Positions 1 through 6,222 of a stretch of 6,361 bases of DNA are shown piece after piece. The translations under genes and the position numbers were made by a program. Every line of letters begins with the position of its first letter. The first letter of the stretch is position 1. This stretch comes from an uncultured Porphyromonadaceae bacterium (lineage in GTDB: Bacteria; Bacteroidota; Bacteroidia; Bacteroidales; Muribaculaceae). Below the pieces are notes generated by a model that was given only the letters and a program-made list of their open reading frames with translations, made no database searches and was not told where the DNA came from. Where the stretch lies: NCBI GenBank assembly GCA_947178245.1, contig CAMWXO010000086.1, positions 1 through 6,361 of the forward strand, given 5' to 3'.

Positions 1-210
1 GCCGACGCCATCGATGCAGTGGACGAATACTATCCCGAATGCGCGAGATTTGCCGGCGTAGAGGCGATCGGCGGCAACGGCAGCGTGGTGGCAGTGGAAT
101 ACTACGACCTGCGCGGCGTCAGGATCCCGGCTCCCGCCGATGGCATATCAATACGACGCATCGTGATGAGCGACGGCTCAGTGCAGACCGATAAAGTAAT
201 CAAGAAATGA
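1..210 (+). CDS. 3' end of an unidentified, probably exported protein with a Bacteroidales-type C-terminal tail (5' partial)
   Basis: The frame is open from the first base and ends at TGA (208-210), leaving 69 residues. It starts outside the window; the in-frame GTG at 19 is probably just an internal Val. No catalytic domain is visible, so the function is unknown. The last 50 or so residues (from GVEAI, residues 19-23, then EYYDLRGVRIPAPADGISI and a Lys-rich end VIKK) have the pattern of the short C-terminal tail common on secreted Bacteroidales proteins: an aromatic-rich strand, a 'D/NLxGxR' turn, a Pro-rich stretch, a 'GI' strand and a final strand ending in Lys. Such tails are usually taken to be sorting or attachment signals related to type IX secretion targeting; that role is inference here. 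The stop codon overlaps the start of the pectate lyase (ATGA), so the two are likely co-transcribed and translationally coupled, suggesting another polysaccharide-degrading or surface protein. Confidence 0.8.
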   Translation, partial: ADAIDAVDEYYPECARFAGVEAIGGNGSVVAVEYYDLRGVRIPAPADGISIRRIVMSDGSVQTDKVIKK

Positions 211-2039
211 GACTATCGAGAATATTAGCGGCAGCAGCGATAGCAGCTGCCGCAGCGCTCCCCTCCTCGGCCCAGGACGCCCCGGAACTCCCCTCTTTCC
301 CTGGAGCCGAGGGCTTCGGAGCCATCACCACGGGAGGACGCGGAGGCAAGGTCTACCACGTCACCAACCTCGAAGACTCCGGCGAGGGCTCGTTTCGCTG
401 GGCCTGCGGACAGTCGGGGCCCCGCACCATCGTCTTTGACGTGAGCGGAACGATACATCTTAAATCACAGCTGAAACTGAACAGGGGCGACGTGACCATC
501 GCCGGGCAGACGGCTCCGGGCGACGGAATCTGCGTGGCCGACTATCCTTTCGTGATCAGCGCGCCAAACGTCATAATCCGGTTCATGCGCTTCCGCCTCG
601 GCAACGAGGCCCTCAAGACGAACCCTAACGCGCATGAAGGCGACGGACTGGGCGGCATGGACGGACAGAGAGTGATGATAGACCATTGCTCGGTGAGCTG
701 GAGCATCGACGAGTGCCTGTCGGTCTACGGATCGAAAAACATCACCGTGCAGTGGTGCATGGTGACGCAGAGTCTCGTTAACTCCGGACACAGCAAGGGA
801 ACCCACGGCTATGGCGGCAACTGGGGAGGCGCCGGCGCAAGTTACCACCACAACCTCCTCGCCCACCACGGCTCGCGCACCCCGCGCCTCGGCCCGCGCC
901 CCGGAACGCAACTTGACGAGCGCATGGATCTACGCAACAACGTGATCTACAACTATGCAGGCGAAGGATGCTACGGAGGCGAGGCAATGACCGTGAACAT
1001 CGTAAACAATTACTACAAACCGGGCCCCGCCACCGACGCCCTCAGCGCGGCAAAGGCCAAGCGTATGGCCAAGCCCGGAATCCGCACATTCTCCTACTGC
1101 ATCAAAGACGACAATCTCAAGGCCACGGCCCAGAACTATAATAAGGTGAAGGGCACCAACCTCACAACATGCAAGCTCACCGTAGACACCTCCGACAAGG
1201 GCTATCTGACTTTCGAGGGCGATCCCGAGAAGTATGAGATCGACATCGAGAAACTCTGCATTACGGTAGACGGACAGGAAGTGAAAGTCTCCACCAACGA
1301 CTGGGGCAAGACCCTGCACAAGTGGGGCTCCTACTACATCGAGGGAAACGTGAACTCGAAATATGCCGACGTGTCGGCCGACAACTGGACTATCGGCTTG
1401 TTCAAGCAGATAGATACGGGTGCTAAGGTAGACTATCACAACGCCACCGAAGACGACCTGCATGCATTCGCCCCGATGGAGTTCGCCGCGGTCACCACCC
1501 ACACTGCCGATATGGCCTACGATCGCGTGCTCGAATTTGCGGGAGCGTCGCTGAGCCGCGATGAATATGACCTGATGATGATCGACGACACCCGCGAGGG
1601 CAAGGCGTCGTGCATAGTGAAGGGCATAGGCAAGGGACTGATCAACAGCCAGGACGACATCGTATATGCCGATGGAAGCACCGGATTCCCGAAACTCGTG
1701 TCGGCTGAAGCGCCGCTCGACTCTGACGGCGACGGAATGCCCGACGAGTGGGAGATCGCCAACGGCCTCAACCCCAACGATCAGGCCGACGGGCCGGCTA
1801 CCGCTGAGAACGGATACACCAATCTCGAGAACTATCTCAATTCTCTCGTGGCCCACATCGTGGAGGGCGGCAATGCCGGCGGCACACTCCTTGCCGGGCA
1901 GGAAGAATTCGGAGCGGGAGTAGAGGCTATCGAAGGCTCTGACGCATCCTGCGGAAAAGCCTACGGCATCAACGGCCTTCCGGCTACCGAGAGCACTCGC
2001 GGAATCGTCATAGTAAACGGAAAGAAGATCTTGAAATAA
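207..2039 (+). CDS. Secreted pectate lyase, polysaccharide lyase family 1 type, with calcium-binding repeat and C-terminal tail
   Basis: A 610-residue exported enzyme predicted to cut polygalacturonate/pectin by calcium-dependent beta-elimination outside the cytoplasm. Residues 1-22 form a signal peptide (MRLSRI, an Ala-rich core, cut after SSA before Gln23). The mature protein opens with FPGAEGFGAITTGGRGG (31-47) and VTNLEDSGEGSFRWA (52-66), typical of the right-handed beta-helix fold of Bacteroidota PL1 lyases. IDHCSVSWSIDE (158-169) fits the conserved 'WIDH' region with calcium ligands, and SRTPRLGPR (223-231) fits the RxPR motif carrying the catalytic Arg. The helix seems interrupted at about 285-370 by extra sequence and resumes at HKWGSYYIEGN (371-381). 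LDSDGDGMPDEWE (504-516), then NGYTNLENYLNSL, is the Asp-rich calcium-binding segment usual near the C-terminus of these lyases. Residues 571-610 (GVEAI ... YGINGLP ... GIVIVNGKKILK) are a secretion-type tail like that of the preceding gene. The ATG overlaps that gene's TGA, so regulation is probably from further upstream. Family assignment is firm; exact substrate is inferred. Confidence 0.95.
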   Translation: MRLSRILAAAAIAAAAALPSSAQDAPELPSFPGAEGFGAITTGGRGGKVYHVTNLEDSGEGSFRWACGQSGPRTIVFDVSGTIHLKSQLKLNRGDVTIAGQTAPGDGICVADYPFVISAPNVIIRFMRFRLGNEALKTNPNAHEGDGLGGMDGQRVMIDHCSVSWSIDECLSVYGSKNITVQWCMVTQSLVNSGHSKGTHGYGGNWGGAGASYHHNLLAHHGSRTPRLGPRPGTQLDERMDLRNNVIYNYAGEGCYGGEAMTVNIVNNYYKPGPATDALSAAKAKRMAKPGIRTFSYCIKDDNLKATAQNYNKVKGTNLTTCKLTVDTSDKGYLTFEGDPEKYEIDIEKLCITVDGQEVKVSTNDWGKTLHKWGSYYIEGNVNSKYADVSADNWTIGLFKQIDTGAKVDYHNATEDDLHAFAPMEFAAVTTHTADMAYDRVLEFAGASLSRDEYDLMMIDDTREGKASCIVKGIGKGLINSQDDIVYADGSTGFPKLVSAEAPLDSDGDGMPDEWEIANGLNPNDQADGPATAENGYTNLENYLNSLVAHIVEGGNAGGTLLAGQEEFGAGVEAIEGSDASCGKAYGINGLPATESTRGIVIVNGKKILK

Positions 2040-2065
2040 TTTAGAATTGAGAATTTAGAATTGGG
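2038..2065. repeat. Two tandem copies of a 14-bp AT-rich unit
   Basis: AATTTAGAATTGAG (2038-2051) is followed directly by AATTTAGAATTGGG (2052-2065), with 13 of 14 bases the same. The first copy overlaps the pectate lyase stop codon by two bases. Short AATTTAGAATT-type units recur in Bacteroidales intergenic DNA as I recall; whether this one is dispersed in this genome cannot be seen from the window. Confidence 0.75.
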
Positions 2066-2075
2066 GAAATGTAGT

Positions 2076-2093
2076 GATGCTCCCCGGAGCATC
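2076..2093. other. Perfect short inverted repeat (hairpin) after the pectate lyase gene
   Basis: GATGCTCC and GGAGCATC are exact 8-base reverse complements separated by CC (as RNA, realistically a 7-bp stem with a 4-nt loop). No T-run follows directly, so it is not a classical terminator by itself. It could be a 3'-end stabilising hairpin or the core of a dispersed intergenic repeat. It lies 37 bp after the stop codon. Confidence 0.6.
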
Positions 2094-2124
2094 CGCCACT
2101 CCTATTTTATTTTCAGAATAAAAG

Positions 2125-2151
2125 AAACGGGGCCTCACGGCCCCGTTTTTT
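2125..2151 (+). terminator. Rho-independent terminator between convergent genes, probably bidirectional
   Basis: AAACGGGGCC (2125-2134) pairs perfectly with GGCCCCGTTT (2139-2148) around the loop TCAC, and the plus-strand transcript continues into six T (2146-2151). It should end transcripts from the pectate lyase operon. On the minus strand the same hairpin is followed by a T-rich run (TTTCTTTTATT), so it can also serve the peptidase gene, whose stop codon is 10 bp from the T-tract. Confidence 0.93.
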
Positions 2152-2160
2152 ATCTTATTT

Positions 2161-3045
2161 TCAGATTCTCGGAGGATATGAGTCCGAGAAAGTGTCGCCT
2201 TGCAGCGGATCACCCGTCTTCAGGCCTTTTGAGAGCCAATTCACGCGCCATTCGCTGCGGCCGTGGTTGAAAGATTCGGGCATCTCACGCCCGTAGGCTT
2301 TCTTCTGAAGATAGTCGTCGCCGATCTTCGAAGCGGCGTTGATGGCGTTTTCCACGTCGCCCGGCTCAATGGAGCCGAACATCTGATTGTCAACGTGCCC
2401 CCACACTCCGGCGTAGTAGTCGGCCTGAAGCTCGAGGCGAACGCTGATCTTGTTGGCCTCCGCTTCCGACATGCGCGACATGGCGGCATGCGCCTGGTCG
2501 AGCGTGCCGAGCAGATGCTGCACATGATGGCCCACCTCATGGGCTATGACGTAGGCATAGCAGAAATCGCCCGACGCCCCTATCTGGCTCTGCATCGACT
2601 TGAAGAAGTCGAGGTCGATATATACGGTCTCGTCGGCCGAGCAATAGAATGGGCCGGTCTGGGCCGTACCCTGTCCGCATCCTGTCTGCACCGCGCCGCT
2701 ATAGACCACCATCTGCGGCGCGCGGTATTCACCCCAGCCCTGCTCGCGGAAGATTTTGGTCCATACATCCTCGGTGCCTGCAAGCACTTTCGACGACAGG
2801 TCGAAAAGCCGCTGATCTTCAGCGTCAAGTTCCACAGCGGCATGTGCCTGTTGCTGCTGGAGTCCCCCATTCTGCACATTGTCGAAGACCGTGCGGGCCA
2901 CATCGCTCATGTCTCCGCCCGAAAGGAGGGTTATCACCGCGGCGATGATGATGCCTACTATACCGCCGCCGATACCGATGGCTTTGCCCGACATGCCGCG
3001 TCGGTCTTGAATATTGCCGCTCGTGCGGCGTCCGTCAAGTCTCAC
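2161..3045 (-). CDS. ypfJ: Membrane-anchored neutral zinc metallopeptidase, YpfJ family
   Basis: A 294-residue protein, close to the usual length of the YpfJ (putative neutral zinc metallopeptidase) family. The start is GTG at 3045: the opening MRLDGRRTSGNIQDRR matches the family's N-terminus (MR..GRR.S.N..DRR), an in-frame TAA lies only 12 bases upstream (3058-3060), and no ATG fits better. Residues 21-43 (KAIGIGGGIVGIIIAAVITL and following) are a single membrane segment preceded by a basic cytoplasmic end, so the rest is probably periplasmic. A Gln-rich linker (QQQQ, 63-66) precedes the catalytic region. GCGQGTAQTGPFYC (122-135) with YIDLDFF (142-148) is the family signature, HEVGH (169-173) is the zinc-binding and catalytic motif, and the Glu of RLELQAD (203-209) is a likely third zinc ligand. 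ESFNHGRSEWRVNW (257-270) is the conserved C-terminal motif. The physiological substrate of the family is not known to me. It is transcribed divergently from rubrerythrin and convergently with the pectate lyase; nothing in the sequence shows a functional link to either. Confidence 0.95.
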   Translation of the reverse strand: MRLDGRRTSGNIQDRRGMSGKAIGIGGGIVGIIIAAVITLLSGGDMSDVARTVFDNVQNGGLQQQQAHAAVELDAEDQRLFDLSSKVLAGTEDVWTKIFREQGWGEYRAPQMVVYSGAVQTGCGQGTAQTGPFYCSADETVYIDLDFFKSMQSQIGASGDFCYAYVIAHEVGHHVQHLLGTLDQAHAAMSRMSEAEANKISVRLELQADYYAGVWGHVDNQMFGSIEPGDVENAINAASKIGDDYLQKKAYGREMPESFNHGRSEWRVNWLSKGLKTGDPLQGDTFSDSYPPRI

Positions 3046-3201
3046 TTGTAGAAAAGATTATTAGGTTAATGAATCATGATTTCAGAGTGTTTTAGAATGC
3101 CTCTAAACAAAAAACAACACTCCGACGCATAAAGTTTTAAACCTTTCGGCCGATAAGGTGTTTGAAAAGTAAAACATTATTCAAAAAAATATCGACATTT
3201 T
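3046..3201. promoter_or_regulatory. AT-rich divergent control region between the peptidase and rubrerythrin genes
   Basis: The 156 bp hold the 5' ends of two divergent genes. I see no exact TAnnTTTG box on either strand, so promoter positions are undetermined. Visible structures are the perfect palindrome AATCATGATT (3072-3081), an inverted repeat TTTAGA-N5-TCTAAA (3091-3107), and an imperfect dyad centred on TCGGCCGA (3146-3153). No Shine-Dalgarno sequence precedes either start codon, as is usual in Bacteroidota. Confidence 0.6.
3092..3106. promoter_or_regulatory. Possible Fur/PerR-family operator upstream of rubrerythrin
   Basis: TTAGAATGCCTCTAA is a 7-1-7 partial dyad matching 10 of the 14 defined positions of the PerR box TTATAATnATTATAA as I know it from Gram-positive bacteria. 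Five of seven arm positions are symmetric. It lies 95 bp before the rubrerythrin start, and peroxide regulators of the Fur family often control rubrerythrin genes. Chance matches are common in AT-rich DNA, so this is only a candidate. Confidence 0.3.
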
Positions 3202-3741
3202 ATGGAACTTAAAGGAAGCAAGACTGAAGAATGCCTGAGAAAGGCGTTTGCAGGCGAGTCGCAGGCCGCAGTGAAATATTCATTCTACGCCAAGAAAGCG
3301 AAGAAAGACGGCTATGAGCAGATAGCCGCTATTTTCAAGGAGACATCCGACAACGAGCACGCGCACGCCAAGATCTGGTTCAAACTTCTGCACGATGATG
3401 ACGTGCCCGCAACGCCGGTCAATCTCGTGGACGCGGCCGCAGGCGAGGAATACGAATATGAGGACATGTATAAGGAATTCGCCGCTATCGCCAAAGAAGA
3501 GGGATTCACCGCCATCGCGCGCAAGTTCGAGATGGTGGGCGAGATCGAACGCACCCACATGGATCGCTACCGCAAGCTCCTCGCCAACATCGAGGGCGGC
3601 ATCGTCTTCTCGCGCGACGAAGACAAGATGTGGATGTGCAGGGAATGCGGCCATATCCATATCGGCAAGAAAGCACCCGACAAGTGCCCCGTATGCAGCC
3701 ATCCGCAGGCTTACTTCGAACTCAAACCCTCCAACTACTGA
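3202..3741 (+). CDS. rbr: Rubrerythrin (di-iron peroxidase with C-terminal rubredoxin domain)
   Basis: A complete 179-residue rubrerythrin, a cytoplasmic enzyme that reduces hydrogen peroxide to water with electrons passed through its rubredoxin centre; it protects anaerobes from oxygen. Residues 1-135 form the ferritin-like four-helix domain. Expected di-iron ligands are present: Glu19 (AGES), Glu52 and His55 (NEHAH), Glu82 and Glu85 (GEEYEYEDMY), Glu116 and His119 (EIERTH). The C-terminal rubredoxin domain has both iron-binding pairs, Cys146-x2-Cys149 (MCRECGHIH) and Cys162-x2-Cys165 (KCPVCSHPQAYF). Length and domain order are standard, with nothing truncated. The ATG at 3202 begins a typical N-terminus (MELKGSKTEECL) and follows an AT-rich leader without a Shine-Dalgarno sequence. 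The gene stands alone, divergent from the peptidase and convergent with the PLP genes, with its own terminator 48 bp downstream. Regulation by peroxide or oxygen is expected for the family; the only hint here is the weak PerR-like dyad. Confidence 0.97.
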   Translation: MELKGSKTEECLRKAFAGESQAAVKYSFYAKKAKKDGYEQIAAIFKETSDNEHAHAKIWFKLLHDDDVPATPVNLVDAAAGEEYEYEDMYKEFAAIAKEEGFTAIARKFEMVGEIERTHMDRYRKLLANIEGGIVFSRDEDKMWMCRECGHIHIGKKAPDKCPVCSHPQAYFELKPSNY

Positions 3742-3788
3742 TTGCAGACATCAGTCTCATCAGCCTTAGTCTGAATAAAATATGATGC

Positions 3789-3821
3789 AGGGCGCGCGAT
3801 ATTCTCGTGCGCCCTTTATTT
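3789..3821 (+). terminator. Terminator hairpin between rubrerythrin and the PLP enzyme operon
   Basis: An 11-bp stem, GGGCGCGCGA (3790-3799) against TCGTGCGCCC (3805-3814) with one G-U pair and an extra closing A-T, encloses the loop TATTC. TTTATTT follows on the plus strand, giving a rubrerythrin terminator. On the minus strand the hairpin lies 12 bp after the beta-lyase stop codon and is followed less directly by a T-rich stretch, so it may act in both directions. Confidence 0.88.
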
Positions 3822-3826
3822 GCGTC

Positions 3827-5005
3827 TTATTTTCCGTATTCTCTGACTGCATCGCGCAGCCTGCGCATTATCTCCTCCAGCACCTTGCGCGGGGCGGCCA
3901 CGTTGAGCCGCATAAGGCCGCTCCCCTCCCTGCCGAACATGGCGCCGTCGTTGAGAGCGATGCGCGCCTTATTCACGAAGAGATCGACAAGCCGATGATG
4001 CGACAGGCCCAGTTCGCGGCAGTCGAGCCACACAAGGAAAGAGGCGTCGGGACGCAATGCCTTAACTCCCGGAATATTCTCCCGGCTGTATTCCTCGACA
4101 AAACGTATGTTCGCCTCGACATATTCCAGCATCTCGCGCCTCCACTCGGCACCTTCACGATATGCGGCCACCGTGGCTATATGCGAGAAGAGCGGTGCGT
4201 CGCCCATCTCATTGGCTGCCAGCCAGCCATAAAACCTTTGCCTCAGCCTCTCGTCGGGCACTACGGAGAATGAACTTACCACCCCGGGGATATTGAATGT
4301 CTTAGACGGAGCGCAGAACGTGATGCTGTTGGCGGCCGCATCCTCGCTCACTGTGGCGAAAGGCACATGCCTACGCCCCCATAGAGCCATGTCGGCATGA
4401 ATCTCGTCAGAGATCACAAGCAGGTTCTTGCGGCGGCATATCTCAGCAAGGCGGCGGAGCTCATCCTCACTCCACATCCGGCCTCCAGGGTTATGGGGAT
4501 TTGAGAGAATAAGCACACCACCACGGGTAGGAAGCGCCTCAAGAGCCTCGAAATCCATATAGTAGCGGTGGGCCGCATCCTCAAGTAGCGAAACACTCAC
4601 CACATTCCTGCCGTTTTCTTCCGGCACTATACGGAAAGGATGATAGACGGGCGGCATGATGACCACATCGTCGCCCGGCTCGGTGAAGACATTTATCACC
4701 ATCCCGATACCCTTCACTATACCGGGGATATAACTGATCCACTCAGGCAGGATTTCCCAGCCGTGAAGGTTCCTTTCCCAGTCTATGATTGAGGGCCTGT
4801 AGTCAGCAGGCTCGGCCGTATATCCCAAAACAGGATGCTCGAGCCTCTTTCTGAGGGCATCAATGATAAAATCAGGCGTGGCGAAATCCATATCGGCCAC
4901 CCACGCCGCGATAAGGTCGGGTCGCCCAAAGCGCTCCTCGAGCAGATCTGTCTTTATCGCCCCGCTGCCGCGGCGCTCAATTATCTCGTCGAAATTATAT
5001 TTCAT
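3827..5005 (-). CDS. patB: PatB/MalY-type PLP-dependent cystathionine beta-lyase (aminotransferase class I/II fold)
   Basis: A 392-residue fold-type I PLP enzyme of the PatB/MalY group, cytoplasmic, expected to split cystathionine into homocysteine, pyruvate and ammonia; family members can also release sulfide from cysteine. The ATG at 5005 was chosen because MKYNFDEIIERRGSGAIKTD is the usual start of the family. The frame is open 25 codons further, but that stretch lies inside the preceding gene and has no family resemblance. Visible features are WVADMDFATP (35-44), GYTAEPADYR (61-70), PPVYHPF (118-124), SNPHNPGG (168-175) with Asn169, SDEIHADM (199-206) with the cofactor-contacting Asp200, the PLP-binding Lys235 in APSKTFNIPG (232-241), and Arg366 in MRLNVA, placed to bind the substrate carboxylate. 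Length is normal. Its first 11 bases overlap the end of the upstream PLP gene, so it is the second gene of a tight two-gene operon, and translation is probably coupled. Beta-lyase versus another PLP activity cannot be settled by sequence alone. Confidence 0.94.
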   Translation of the reverse strand: MKYNFDEIIERRGSGAIKTDLLEERFGRPDLIAAWVADMDFATPDFIIDALRKRLEHPVLGYTAEPADYRPSIIDWERNLHGWEILPEWISYIPGIVKGIGMVINVFTEPGDDVVIMPPVYHPFRIVPEENGRNVVSVSLLEDAAHRYYMDFEALEALPTRGGVLILSNPHNPGGRMWSEDELRRLAEICRRKNLLVISDEIHADMALWGRRHVPFATVSEDAAANSITFCAPSKTFNIPGVVSSFSVVPDERLRQRFYGWLAANEMGDAPLFSHIATVAAYREGAEWRREMLEYVEANIRFVEEYSRENIPGVKALRPDASFLVWLDCRELGLSHHRLVDLFVNKARIALNDGAMFGREGSGLMRLNVAAPRKVLEEIMRRLRDAVREYGK

Positions 5006-6203
5006 TGTGTTGGAGTTTATCAGTCGGAAGATCACCAAGCGCCCGGCAAATGTCGGCGTAAAGGTCTTCGGCATCCTCAAGCCCTACCGACAGCCTGATT
5101 GTGGTGTCTTTCACATCCATCGCGTCTCGTTGTTCCTGAGTGAGCGGCCCGAAGATCGTACTCGCCGGATGAATGGCAAGCGAGCGGTTGTCGAAGAGAT
5201 TTGTGGCTCTGTGTATGAGCTGCAATCTGTTGATAAACCGCCGGCAGGCCTCTCCGCTCTCAAGATCGAACGTGAGCATGGCACCTGCACCCTCCCCATA
5301 CTGCTCCCTGAACAGCTCATGCTGCGGATGGCTCTCGAGTCCGGGATACCCCACCCTTACCACTCCGGGCGTCTGCTCAAGCAGTCGGGCAAGCCTGAGC
5401 GCAGTTGCAGCCTGTCGGTCATAGCGCACCTGAAGAGTCTCCAGCCCGAGAGTCTGCATATAGGCCGCATGCGGAGTCATATACCCTCCTAAATTGAAAA
5501 CGCAATCCTTCTTGATGAATGTGGATATCTCTGGAAAGTTCCCATAGTCTATTATGACTCCCCCCAGACTCGTGGCTCCGCCCGAAACATATTTAGTGGT
5601 GGAGACCACCTGAAAGTCAAGTCCGAGTTTTCTGCCGTCAAACTGTGTAAAGGGTATCATTGTAGTGTCGGCAATAAGCGGAAATCCATGCCTCCGGGCG
5701 ATTTCCGAGAGAGCCCTGACGTCTGCCACCTCGGTCTGCGGATTGGTGACGCTCTCGAGAAATATGCAGCAGGTGTCGCCATCAACAAGCGCCTCCACGG
5801 CCGTCGGATCCGTAAGGTCGGTCAGACGCGCCTCGACACCGTAGCGGGCAAGGGTGCGCGTCAGCAGAAGATAGGTGTTGCCGAAGAGATGACTTGATGA
5901 TATTATGTTTTTCCCTGCCGATGCCGTGCTCAGGAGCATAGCGCTGATGGCCGCCATGCCCGATGTGAATGCGCTCACTTCCTTCGCTCCGGTGAGAGAG
6001 GCTATCCTGCTCTCGAAATGAGTCACAGTCGGGTTCAACACTCTCGAATAGTCCGGAGCATCGGTGCGGCCACAGAAGGCGTCGGCCATAATATCCGCAT
6101 TATCAAATTCAAACGCCAGCGTGTGATATACAGGCATCTGAAGGGCATCGTAAGCATCCCTGCGCTGAAAGGGTGTATGTATCGCCTTGGTTTCCTTTTT
6201 CAT
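4995..6203 (-). CDS. Cys/Met-metabolism PLP-dependent enzyme, probable O-acylhomoserine sulfhydrylase or cystathionine gamma-synthase
   Basis: A 402-residue member of the trans-sulfuration (Cys_Met_Meta_PP) family, cytoplasmic and PLP-dependent. The family joins an activated homoserine to sulfide or cysteine, or cleaves such products. YSRVLNPT (52-59) supplies cofactor-phosphate contacts, SGMAA (81-85) the Gly-Met turn, Asp179 (IADTT) the pyridine-nitrogen partner, and STTKY (201-205) the PLP-binding Lys204. Arg370 in RLSVGLED (370-377) should hold the substrate carboxylate. Features pointing to a sulfhydrylase rather than a gamma-synthase are Phe107 in HLFGNTY where synthases and gamma-lyases usually carry Tyr, GLETL (253-257) without the RGL arginine, and the loop TNLFDNRSLAIHPAST (334-349), which recalls the sulfhydrylase 'TNLGD..T/S..HPAST'. 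ADTTMIP (178-184) departs from the common DNTFxTP. At 402 residues it is shorter than the long (about 430-residue) MetY type. The ATG at 6203 begins a normal N-terminus (MKKETKAIHTPF). It is first in an operon with the beta-lyase, fitting homocysteine and methionine synthesis. Family is firm; specificity is open, and methionine gamma-lyase is a less likely alternative. Confidence 0.92.
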   Translation of the reverse strand: MKKETKAIHTPFQRRDAYDALQMPVYHTLAFEFDNADIMADAFCGRTDAPDYSRVLNPTVTHFESRIASLTGAKEVSAFTSGMAAISAMLLSTASAGKNIISSSHLFGNTYLLLTRTLARYGVEARLTDLTDPTAVEALVDGDTCCIFLESVTNPQTEVADVRALSEIARRHGFPLIADTTMIPFTQFDGRKLGLDFQVVSTTKYVSGGATSLGGVIIDYGNFPEISTFIKKDCVFNLGGYMTPHAAYMQTLGLETLQVRYDRQAATALRLARLLEQTPGVVRVGYPGLESHPQHELFREQYGEGAGAMLTFDLESGEACRRFINRLQLIHRATNLFDNRSLAIHPASTIFGPLTQEQRDAMDVKDTTIRLSVGLEDAEDLYADICRALGDLPTDKLQHNEI

Positions 6204-6222
6204 CTAAATGTCTTTTTCACGA

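Noticed and set aside
930..1856. 308-codon open frame on the minus strand inside the pectate lyase gene
   Set aside because: It lies opposite a gene with clear family motifs; its translation is rich in Val/Gly/Arg without any recognisable domain, as expected of a GC-rich antisense shadow.
2038..2065. CRISPR repeat or insertion sequence end
   Set aside because: There are only two 14-bp units in direct tandem with no spacers, no transposase, and no matching terminal inverted repeats or target duplications nearby.
2263..3051. 262-codon plus-strand open frame opposite the YpfJ-type peptidase
   Set aside because: The minus strand carries HEVGH and the full family signature. The plus frame shows no domain and is explained as antisense to a real gene.
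3782..4273. 163-codon plus-strand frame over the rubrerythrin terminator and the 3' end of the beta-lyase
   Set aside because: It would start within the terminator hairpin region and run antisense to conserved beta-lyase sequence; no motif seen.
5006..5080. 25-codon N-terminal extension of the beta-lyase
   Set aside because: It lies inside the upstream gene in another frame, has no family resemblance, and the internal ATG at 5005 gives the standard N-terminus.
4863..5492. 209-codon plus-strand frame across the junction of the two PLP genes
   Set aside because: It is antisense to conserved parts of both enzymes and shows no domain or promoter.
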